A stretch of DNA of 31,696 bases, taken from positions 1 to 31,696 of IMG/VR virus record IMGVR_UViG_3300024346_000312; one strand, 5' to 3'. The notes beneath the pieces were generated by a model, which worked only from the letters and a program-made list of their open reading frames with translations, made no database searches and was not told the origin of the DNA. This DNA is from a virus. A program made the translations under genes and the position numbers. Below are positions 10,357 to 18,701 of the stretch, piece after piece (within the stretch, counting starts at the first letter, position 1; each line of letters begins with the position of its first letter).

Positions 10357-13236
10357 TTAATTCCCTGCATTTGTTTCATCACTATTTTGTGATGTGGATG
10401 CAGCTCCTAGTGCCGTAATACCTGTAAGTATTGGTAAATTGTTCAGTAATTGTTGTAACGCTTTCACAGCCATGGTAGTTGCTTCATTCAAATCTTTTGC
10501 TCCATTGTTATACGCTTGTACCCGCAACATATCAGCAAAGCTGTCACTTACAGTACTTTTACCACTATTAATTTGGTTAAATATGTATCTAACATTTGAT
10601 TCAGGTACGTTATATCTACCCATCAGGTTTTCACCAAAACGTCCTTTAGTACTTATTTCAGTTCCTTTTTTAAATAGTGGTGAACCTTTAACTACATCAT
10701 CATCTAAAAGTTCTAATTTAAACTCTTTACGTAGCTGCATCATCCTTGCTTGAACTTCATCAGCCTCAGATGCATATCTCATCCAATCCAACTCTTCCTT
10801 AGACATCTTCTTAAGATACTTTGCGGCAGGACCTGTTATTTCCTCTCCATTAGCTGCTTTAGTTATTGCATCATCAAACATTGAATAACCTGTCCTTTTA
10901 CCTACCCAACCTTCTGCAAATTGTAAAAATGATTGTCCGTATTCACCTGTCTTATAGTTTTTAGACATCATCATATTGTGGAATGTTTCATGTATAGTTA
11001 CAGATTCTATCATTTCTGATAGGTTCTTACCATTAGGTACACTCATATATGCGTCTACTGCGGACTTTGCCTTTTCAAAATATAATTGACCGTTTGAGTA
11101 TGAAACACCGTTAGTAGTTCCAAAATTACCGCTAGCAATTTTTTCAATTTTTTGCCCTAAGTGTGGGTCTTTAAATGCACTAGATAATTCAGTTTTAAAA
11201 TTACCGCTGTTTAATTTTTTCATCATTGCATCCTTAACTTTTATCCTCTCTGCTGGAGGTAATAATCTTGCAAACTTGTCAAAGAACTGTGGATTAGATA
11301 TCCAATTTTTTGCGTATTCATTACCTTTATCTACAGATTCCTGCATAAGTTTTTTAGTCTTTGGTAATGATCTGTGAGCTACAGTAAAAGGTTTTTTTGC
11401 AATGGTGTATGCTTTACTACCTGCATCCATCATACTTTTCCATAACCTGTCATGTTCTTTTAAATAATCATCATAGCTTAACTTACCGTCTAAAACCGCT
11501 TGGTATAAACGGTTAGATTGGCCAGTATGTATTTTAACAGCCGCATTTACATAAGTTTTTGCAGTTCCTTGTGCAGCTTTCCTTAATGTACCTGCAAAAG
11601 ATGATACCTCCTTAGGAGCAAGTGACTCATTATTTGCAAACACATTTTTAAATGCTTCTTTACCAGTGTACGGTGTATCAAATACTTCAGTCAATTTCTT
11701 AGATTTTCCTGAAGCCATTTGACTAGCAGTGTGCATGTCCATTTCTGGATGCTCTTTAAGTATCTTATCTAATGCATCAAAATCCATTTCTTTTGACCCT
11801 ACGTTAGCCTCTTTAAACTTATTCCATTCTTCAAAAAGTCCAGAATATGAAGCGTCATCTTTAAATGCTGCATCACTTACTAAGTCTCTTTTTGTTGTTT
11901 TAGCCGCTGCCTCAGACCACTTTTTTATTGCCTCTGGATTCTGTCTACCAAATTCAGCAATAGCTTTAAGTTGAGGTTCTGTAAACTCTCTTCCAAGTAT
12001 GCCTTCCATTTCTTCTGATGTAACATCTTTAAAAAATGATTGAAAAATTTCTTGCTCATCCTGTTCCTTGAATAAGTTTTTAATTGCCTTATTTGCGGCA
12101 ATCTCATCATGGTTAAACATTGCATCATCAAACATTTTAATATGGTCTTCTTTGGCAACGTTAAATCCATCTGCAATATCATCAAACACACCTTTACCTT
12201 GCATAGATTTTTGCAGTCCTTTTCCTAATCCTACTGCTCCTTTGAACCCTGCTTTTAAGGCCCCCTTTATAACAAACGGATCTGATAATATGTCCTGGGC
12301 CATATTAGCATCATTATATGTTCCAGATAACCCTTCATAGAAATTGTAGTCTTCTCCTAGTGCGGTTTTAAAGTCTGTAATTCCCATACCAGTAAGTGCC
12401 CCTTGAACAACTTTAGAAGGATATTCTAATGCTGCCATTGCTGAAGTACCTAGGTGTGGATCTTTATATGTTTCTTGAGTATATCCTTTATTTTTAAAGC
12501 CTGCTCCTCCTGTATATGCAGTATTAAGCAGTCCTTGTTCTACTTCTTGTAGTAGATTTTTAGATGTTTTACTCCATATTTCAGAATCTTTTACATATTT
12601 CTGCTCTTTAGGAGTAAGACTATTTAAATAAGCTTCAGCTCCCTTTTCTTTCCATGCATCATTATATGGAAAAGATTTAAGAATATGGCTTGCAGTAGCT
12701 TCTTTTGCATATTTAGAACTTTCCTGTTCTTTTTGCTGCGTCTCATATTGTTTTCTACGGTATTCTGAACTACTAGCTTTAGCTGCTGTAGGAGAGAATG
12801 TACCAACCATACTTCTATCAGGCTCATCAGAGTAATACTTATTTTTATTATCTGTTTGCCACTGTGTTTGTTGGTTCTTGTAATAATCATCAAGGCCTAG
12901 ATTATAGGTAGTTTCCAATCCTGCCACTCTATTTTCTAGTGGAGTATCTTCTACAAAACTTACATCTCCTCCAATAGGTTTTAAGAACTGATCAGTTAGA
13001 CTAGGCGTAGGTTGTGCAAATGCTGGAAGTTCTTCTGCTGGAACAACCGTCCCATCACCTGCATATTGCTCCATTATAGGAAGTGTCTCTACAAAACCAT
13101 CAATACATCCGTGACATCCTTCCTTAATCCACTTTTTAACTTGTCCCCTTTTGTTTGCAGGAATGATTACATGGTCACCACTTTCATTTTTTAGAACTAA
13201 CTCATTATGTTCTGCTTCTACATTTAAATTCTTCAT
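10357..13236 (-). CDS. Large virion cargo protein with zincin-like metallopeptidase motif (959 aa)
   Basis: Probable packaged virion protein, immediately upstream of the polymerase gene. Residues 749-753 are HETFH, an HExxH zinc site, set in VTIHETFHNMM; E827 in the helix EADEVQARMMQLR is a possible third ligand. Zincin-like domains are known in the large proteins of this part of crAss-like genomes. Whether this one cuts virion proteins, host proteins or cell wall cannot be told. Residues 10-67 form a small N-terminal domain (ELVLKNESGD, IIPANKR, GCHGCID, then a LP-rich turn) of a kind I associate with this gene position. The middle is charged and helical, with an Ala/Gly-rich patch near 320-350. 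The last ~35 residues include a hydrophobic stretch (LPILTGITALGAAS). Its ATG overlaps the previous gene's TGA (ATGA), so translation is probably coupled. It ends in TAA. Confidence 0.78.
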   Translation of the reverse strand: MKNLNVEAEHNELVLKNESGDHVIIPANKRGQVKKWIKEGCHGCIDGFVETLPIMEQYAGDGTVVPAEELPAFAQPTPSLTDQFLKPIGGDVSFVEDTPLENRVAGLETTYNLGLDDYYKNQQTQWQTDNKNKYYSDEPDRSMVGTFSPTAAKASSSEYRRKQYETQQKEQESSKYAKEATASHILKSFPYNDAWKEKGAEAYLNSLTPKEQKYVKDSEIWSKTSKNLLQEVEQGLLNTAYTGGAGFKNKGYTQETYKDPHLGTSAMAALEYPSKVVQGALTGMGITDFKTALGEDYNFYEGLSGTYNDANMAQDILSDPFVIKGALKAGFKGAVGLGKGLQKSMQGKGVFDDIADGFNVAKEDHIKMFDDAMFNHDEIAANKAIKNLFKEQDEQEIFQSFFKDVTSEEMEGILGREFTEPQLKAIAEFGRQNPEAIKKWSEAAAKTTKRDLVSDAAFKDDASYSGLFEEWNKFKEANVGSKEMDFDALDKILKEHPEMDMHTASQMASGKSKKLTEVFDTPYTGKEAFKNVFANNESLAPKEVSSFAGTLRKAAQGTAKTYVNAAVKIHTGQSNRLYQAVLDGKLSYDDYLKEHDRLWKSMMDAGSKAYTIAKKPFTVAHRSLPKTKKLMQESVDKGNEYAKNWISNPQFFDKFARLLPPAERIKVKDAMMKKLNSGNFKTELSSAFKDPHLGQKIEKIASGNFGTTNGVSYSNGQLYFEKAKSAVDAYMSVPNGKNLSEMIESVTIHETFHNMMMSKNYKTGEYGQSFLQFAEGWVGKRTGYSMFDDAITKAANGEEITGPAAKYLKKMSKEELDWMRYASEADEVQARMMQLRKEFKLELLDDDVVKGSPLFKKGTEISTKGRFGENLMGRYNVPESNVRYIFNQINSGKSTVSDSFADMLRVQAYNNGAKDLNEATTMAVKALQQLLNNLPILTGITALGAASTSQNSDETNAGN

Positions 13237-16200
13237 CCTTGTTTAGGTATTACTAATCCGTGTTTAGCTTTAATTATTCCGTCTTTACCAGTTAGTTTTA
13301 CGCCTCCTTTTCCAATAGAAAGGTCTACACCTCCTTTAGCGTGTGTAGGCATTCCTGCTAAATCTTTTTGTATTGTCCATTTGGACCCTGGTGTAATGTT
13401 AGTAGTTCTTCCACCTACTTGTGCACAGATAGTACCGTCTTCTTCAGTGTATATAAGTTGGTTAGTTTCCTGAAGTTCTTCAATATCTATAAGGTCTTGG
13501 ATAGTTTGGTTCCCTTTCCTTTTATTTTGAAGTATCTTTTCAATAGATGCCGCCCTGTCCTGGTATATAGAAAGCTCTCTAATAGAAAGAGGCTGTCCTG
13601 TAGCTACTTTATCTGCAATAGCCTTTAGCCTTTTCTTGTAAACCTTGCCTTTCCTAGACTTCTTACCTTTAGAATCTACTTCTATCTCTGTCTTATCAGT
13701 AAACATTGTCCATTCCTTATTAGGTACTGCATCAGCAGTACTAGGACTTATAGTTGTGGTTTTACCTGTATTTTTTATCTTGCTTTTAGTAGCAGGTTTA
13801 GATGTAGATTTTGGCTTTGCAGTAGTATCTGCAGGCTTTAGAGGTACTAATTTAACATCAGAATTATTAATATCATGTTGTTGAAACTCAAACAAATTAC
13901 CTACAGAAGCTCTAGAAGATTCTGCTGTTCTTTTATGGTAATTAATCATAACAGGCATTGCAAAAATACCTTTAATTTCTTTCCCAAATCCTCTTTTAAT
14001 AACTACACGGTAGCCATTTTGCTGATCTGAATAAGACTGTCCAGTAGACTTTTCTAATTTACCTGTCTTCTTATTAGTGTATTGCTTGTAGAACTGGTCT
14101 TCTATAATGTTACCGTCCTGATCCATTTTACGCTGTGTCATTGTTTTAGTATCAATGATATACAGGTCACCAGTTTCATTATCTTCTACAAGTAAATCTA
14201 ATTCTCCTGCAACACCCAAGTCTAGGTCTGCAACCATTACCTTATCAGCGTAAACTGTTTTATTATGTAAGAAACCTCCTGGAGAAGTCAGCTTATTAAG
14301 GCCGTCAATAAGCTCTTGAAAAGCTTTCTCATTAAACACCGGATTCATTACGGGAGTTGTGGATACAGTCTCACCGTAAATAAACTGCGCATCAAATGGA
14401 CCGTTCATTACGTCCTCTACTGCAACATCATCTACTGCGTAATGTTCTCTGTTCTTTAATTCCCCTGTAAAATAGTCCCTAACAATAGCATCTGCTACTT
14501 GACCAATGATACTAGATGTTTTTAATATCTCATGGTTCTCTGCAGTAAGTTCAATCTGGTTTCCAACCCAGTTAGACATCCTATCAAGAATTGTAGTCTC
14601 ACCTGTTGAAGGGTCAGTATATACATAATTCTTTTGATCTGGTGTTCTGGTAATGTTACTAGATTTGGTAGTTATTTCATTACCTACTTTGTTAGCAGGA
14701 TTGGCAGCAATAGATTGGTTAGTGCTATAAGATCTTTTAGATGGAATTTCTGAAGGCTCTCCTATAATAGTTGTAGGACCTGAAAACAAAGTTTCACCAG
14801 TAATATCATCTTTAAGTTTTGTAGCATTGGTTGAAATAATTCCAGCACCTTCTAGGTACTTTTTGTATGCAGGGTTACCTAACATACTAGCTACTACCTG
14901 TCTCTTTCTATACTTCTTTAAAAATTCTGTGAAGTAAGGTTTAAGTTCACCTTTGAATTGTGATTGCGTCATACGCTCATCACCCATTCTAACAGTAACT
15001 TCGCCCTTCTTTGTTTGTTCCATTTTAAGAGTAGGCATGTTAAGGCTTTCTGTAGCACTACCTTCATATACTAAGAAGTTAAGTAAGTCCTTGAACTGTA
15101 CTGTAGATAAATCTAAAACTTCAGCAATACCTTTAATTCTGTAATCTTTAGAATCATCAATCATACGTAAGATCTCTTGACCTTCTGTACTATCAGCTAA
15201 TGGTGCAGTGAATAAATTTGGGTCCCCAAACTGTGCACTATAAATAGCATGTATAAGTTCAGCTTCTTCATCACTAATGTTCTCCACCATCATCCTAAGT
15301 GGGAATGTCTCACCGTTGGCTGCTAATATTTTAGCATAGATAGCTCCTGGTGAAGCAGAGAATAGTGCAAATAAATCTGGATCTGTAGCAACTTCACCAT
15401 CTATTTGTGTAGAGTACTTTTTACTTGCATTACCAAACACAAACTCTACCTGCTCAATAGGCATACCTATTGCTGAAGATACCGTGTTCTTAGCAAATTT
15501 ACCGTCTTGTGTATTAGGACTTTTATTTAAAGAACCTTTACGTTGCTCTACAATAGGAGTAGAAATTATATTCCCTTTCTTGTAGGAATCATAAACAGAA
15601 GTCTTTAATAATAACGTCTCATCTTTGGCCTTAGTTCTCTTATCTTCAGTTAGTTTATAGTTACCGTTTCTATCTTTTTTGTCAAAAAACGTAGGTAAAT
15701 GTAAAGTAGTTTTAATGTATGTATTAGAACCTGCATCATTTTTATAGAATGCAGGGTTACCTTTACCGTCCCTAAATATACCTATTACTGGTAGTGATGC
15801 TATCTCCTCATTAGTTAGAGGTTCCTTGTTTAAAACCTTACTTGCAATAGCAGCATATTCTTCTTGTTGCTGCAATGCTTTTAAATCAACAGCAAGTTCT
15901 ACTGTATAATCAAGCATGTTTATAGAAGGATCTTCTAAAAAGTTAGCTAGTGCAATAGCGTTAGCGTAATCCGTACTGTATATTTCCTCTACAGGTAATC
16001 CAGTATAACTATGCCATGCCAATGCATGTCCTGTTTCCGCCATAGCAGAATTGGACTCTTCAGTACCAGTTGGGTCTTCATTAACATTTTTCTCATCTAG
16101 TGCTGTTGGAACATTACCTCCAAATACAGTTCTAGCTTTAGCATCTGAAGCTCCAACTACTTTCTTATTCTTTTCATTAGCTCTTTGCTTACGTGCAGCA

Positions 16201-18701
16201 TCAACTTGTTCTTTTGACCAACCAAGTTGCTGCATTAGGTCCATATCACTATAGTCATCTATGGAAAAATCAGATACAGTGGACTTACTTGTCTCACTAT
16301 CTAATTCTTGTGCATCATCTTCTGTACCAGTACCTTTAGGGCCAGGTACAACCTTTTTTTCAACAGGCTTACCTTGTTCTTGTGCTTTTTTTTGTCTTAA
16401 TGCTTCAAGCTTTTCTTCATATCCAGGAGCGTCCGCCACATTTCCAACACCACCTTCTGCACCATTAAGTTCTGTTCTAGAACCTTCTACAGAATTATCT
16501 GCACCTTCAATGCCGTCTGTTGTGTTTAATTCTGACTGAGTTTGTTCTAAAGCTTGAGCCTCTTTTTCTGCTTTAAGTCTGTCAGCCTCTTGTTTATCTT
16601 GAAGTGCTTTAATATTCTCATCAGATGTAAACTCTTCAAGTTGTGTTGTAATACGGTCTAGTTCATGCTCAGCTATATTTTTTTGTATGTGCGCAGTTAC
16701 AGCAGACTCTCCTAAACTAGTGTTTACTGATTTTAGGATACTAGCATCTTTTTCTGCAGCACGTTTCTTATTAAAAGGTATAGAACCTTTACTGCCGTCA
16801 GCAATTACTTGTGCACGGGCTGCATCAAAATCTTTTAATTGTTTTTTAAGTCCATCAATTGCAGGGATAATTTGTGTATCAAGATACCTTTGAGCGGCCT
16901 CTGCCGTTTCAGGTTTAGTCTTTTCCGCAGCAATTAACGCCTCCATTTCAGATTTAGTTCCTTCTAATCCTTTAAGGTCTAGCTTTGTATCAAACTCTTC
17001 TCTACCTTCTGGAGTTAGCTCATTAACTCTAGGCATGCTAGAAAGTTCACTCTGTAATTTAGAGTTAGCGTTATCTAGTTTTTCCTGTGCTTTAGTTGCA
17101 TCATACTCAAACTTTGTAACTGCGTGTAAAATTTCTCCGTCATATTTACGTGAATTTTTTTCAAACAGTTTACCTACTATATCCATGTCTTCTTTGACAC
17201 TCTCTAATCTTTGCTTGTAGTCTTCTTGAAATTCAAGGCTTCCTGCCTCTTCTTCACTAACATTTTCTATTAGACTGTCTATAGTTTCTTTACCAAGATT
17301 AAGGTTACCCCCTAATGCATTTCTATAAGCTATATCAAATTTTAAAGCATTCTCTGCAGATTTAATTCCAGCTTTGTTACCAGACTTTATTGCACTCAAT
17401 AATTCAGACCCTGCTAAAGTAGACTTGTCAACCATTGAATTTATATCTGATACTCTACGCTCTGCCGCCTCTTTAGAAGACGCACTACCATGTATCTTGT
17501 CCATAACAGGCTTACCAGCAGTTTGCATAAACCCAGCACCTAATGCACCAAATATAGCAGACGTAGCCATTTGCTTGTTAAAGTAAGAACCAAGTCTATC
17601 TTTCTCTTCTACAATACCTGCTTTTTCTAAAGCTCTCCATCTAGAATTTTCTGATAGGGCGTATTGAAAAGCTTCTTCACCACCTTCTGATAGCATTTGC
17701 CAACCTCCAGCTTTTACTAGTTCTGCATTAGCCTTTGCAGTAGACATTCCTGCCGCAGCAGCAACCTTTGCATCTTTAACAGGATTACTGGCTTTCATTC
17801 CTCTAGCTAGTAAAACATATTGTGGAATATCTTGTATAAGCATTGCGTACCCTTTAACGTAGTTATTCCTAGCAGCTTCACCTGCAATTAGGTTACGTTC
17901 TTCTTCATTGGATAGCTTTTCATACCTTCTACGTTCTTCAGGGCTTAAATTTTCAACCCCTTTTATATCTAAGTTACGTTTTTCAAATTCAAGTGTTTGT
18001 AGTGTAGATTCCCAAGTACCTCTAGCTTCCATCATGTTCTCCATGTGTCTAGATATTACGGCTTGTCCCACACCAGTTCTAACAGCTTTACCTATCTTAC
18101 CTGTCTTTTGCATTACATTTAATGCCTTACCAATAGAAGATAATCCCTTCATTGCCATACCAGAAGGTATCAATAAACTGAATGTACTAGCGACACTAGG
18201 AGCATTTGTTGCCCACCATGCGGCACTACCCATGTCTTCAGCATTTCCATATATAGGAGTAGCTTCTTCAGCGTGTTCTCTAAGACTAGCTCCAAATTGT
18301 GACAGTGAATTTCCAAACTCATCCATGTCATTCTTCATAAGGTCAGTAAGACCTACCATGTCTAACAGGTATCCTGTATTTTCAATGGTACCTCCCAACA
18401 TTTCCCCAACAATGGACCTATATAATGAGTGACCAACTTGAGTAAGTCCGCTTTGTTCCTCTCCTAAACGTTGCTTAACTTGTTCAATATGTGGAGTAAA
18501 TGCCCCTAATAAATTTGATGCATCTTCTACATCAGCTCCAAATAAAGATTTAAATTCTCCTGGATCTAACTCTCCATAACCTCCAAAACTTCCATAATTT
18601 TGATCTTGGTTAAAAGCTTCACTGGGTGAGTAGTCATTCCACCACTCATCCATCTGTTGGTCAAAATTTCCCGTAACAGAATTATATATAGGTTTTCCCA
18701 T
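13233..18701 (-). CDS. Large virion cargo protein with PD-(D/E)XK nuclease-like domain (1822 aa)
   Basis: Very large protein of the cargo block, probably virion-associated. Near the C-terminus is a RecB/Cas4-type PD-(D/E)XK pattern: G1499-E1500-L-D1502, then D1517-T-K1519 after a predicted beta turn, then Q1560-x3-Y1564. An upstream helix (GQVADAIVRDYFTG) suits the N-terminal part of that fold. I infer a metal-dependent nuclease or DNA-binding domain; activity is unproven. Residues ~155-215 are hydrophobic (APSVASTFSLLIPSG) and another Ala/Gly patch lies near 380-395, which would suit membrane interaction on ejection. A long helical, partly coiled-coil region covers ~410-740, followed by acidic/Ser/Thr-rich linkers and a Lys/Thr/Pro linker near 1625-1665. 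The last ~50 residues carry a KGGVDL/GKGGVKL motif ending AKHGLVIP. The start overlaps the upstream TAA by one base (TAATG); the stop is TGA, overlapping the next ATG. Confidence 0.78.
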   Translation of the reverse strand: MGKPIYNSVTGNFDQQMDEWWNDYSPSEAFNQDQNYGSFGGYGELDPGEFKSLFGADVEDASNLLGAFTPHIEQVKQRLGEEQSGLTQVGHSLYRSIVGEMLGGTIENTGYLLDMVGLTDLMKNDMDEFGNSLSQFGASLREHAEEATPIYGNAEDMGSAAWWATNAPSVASTFSLLIPSGMAMKGLSSIGKALNVMQKTGKIGKAVRTGVGQAVISRHMENMMEARGTWESTLQTLEFEKRNLDIKGVENLSPEERRRYEKLSNEEERNLIAGEAARNNYVKGYAMLIQDIPQYVLLARGMKASNPVKDAKVAAAAGMSTAKANAELVKAGGWQMLSEGGEEAFQYALSENSRWRALEKAGIVEEKDRLGSYFNKQMATSAIFGALGAGFMQTAGKPVMDKIHGSASSKEAAERRVSDINSMVDKSTLAGSELLSAIKSGNKAGIKSAENALKFDIAYRNALGGNLNLGKETIDSLIENVSEEEAGSLEFQEDYKQRLESVKEDMDIVGKLFEKNSRKYDGEILHAVTKFEYDATKAQEKLDNANSKLQSELSSMPRVNELTPEGREEFDTKLDLKGLEGTKSEMEALIAAEKTKPETAEAAQRYLDTQIIPAIDGLKKQLKDFDAARAQVIADGSKGSIPFNKKRAAEKDASILKSVNTSLGESAVTAHIQKNIAEHELDRITTQLEEFTSDENIKALQDKQEADRLKAEKEAQALEQTQSELNTTDGIEGADNSVEGSRTELNGAEGGVGNVADAPGYEEKLEALRQKKAQEQGKPVEKKVVPGPKGTGTEDDAQELDSETSKSTVSDFSIDDYSDMDLMQQLGWSKEQVDAARKQRANEKNKKVVGASDAKARTVFGGNVPTALDEKNVNEDPTGTEESNSAMAETGHALAWHSYTGLPVEEIYSTDYANAIALANFLEDPSINMLDYTVELAVDLKALQQQEEYAAIASKVLNKEPLTNEEIASLPVIGIFRDGKGNPAFYKNDAGSNTYIKTTLHLPTFFDKKDRNGNYKLTEDKRTKAKDETLLLKTSVYDSYKKGNIISTPIVEQRKGSLNKSPNTQDGKFAKNTVSSAIGMPIEQVEFVFGNASKKYSTQIDGEVATDPDLFALFSASPGAIYAKILAANGETFPLRMMVENISDEEAELIHAIYSAQFGDPNLFTAPLADSTEGQEILRMIDDSKDYRIKGIAEVLDLSTVQFKDLLNFLVYEGSATESLNMPTLKMEQTKKGEVTVRMGDERMTQSQFKGELKPYFTEFLKKYRKRQVVASMLGNPAYKKYLEGAGIISTNATKLKDDITGETLFSGPTTIIGEPSEIPSKRSYSTNQSIAANPANKVGNEITTKSSNITRTPDQKNYVYTDPSTGETTILDRMSNWVGNQIELTAENHEILKTSSIIGQVADAIVRDYFTGELKNREHYAVDDVAVEDVMNGPFDAQFIYGETVSTTPVMNPVFNEKAFQELIDGLNKLTSPGGFLHNKTVYADKVMVADLDLGVAGELDLLVEDNETGDLYIIDTKTMTQRKMDQDGNIIEDQFYKQYTNKKTGKLEKSTGQSYSDQQNGYRVVIKRGFGKEIKGIFAMPVMINYHKRTAESSRASVGNLFEFQQHDINNSDVKLVPLKPADTTAKPKSTSKPATKSKIKNTGKTTTISPSTADAVPNKEWTMFTDKTEIEVDSKGKKSRKGKVYKKRLKAIADKVATGQPLSIRELSIYQDRAASIEKILQNKRKGNQTIQDLIDIEELQETNQLIYTEEDGTICAQVGGRTTNITPGSKWTIQKDLAGMPTHAKGGVDLSIGKGGVKLTGKDGIIKAKHGLVIPKQG

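Noticed and set aside
17908-18432. Plus-strand frame of 174 codons, the longest on that strand
   Set aside because: Fully antisense to the N-terminal part of the 1822-aa gene, Ser/Pro/Leu-rich, without a domain or promoter; a shadow frame.
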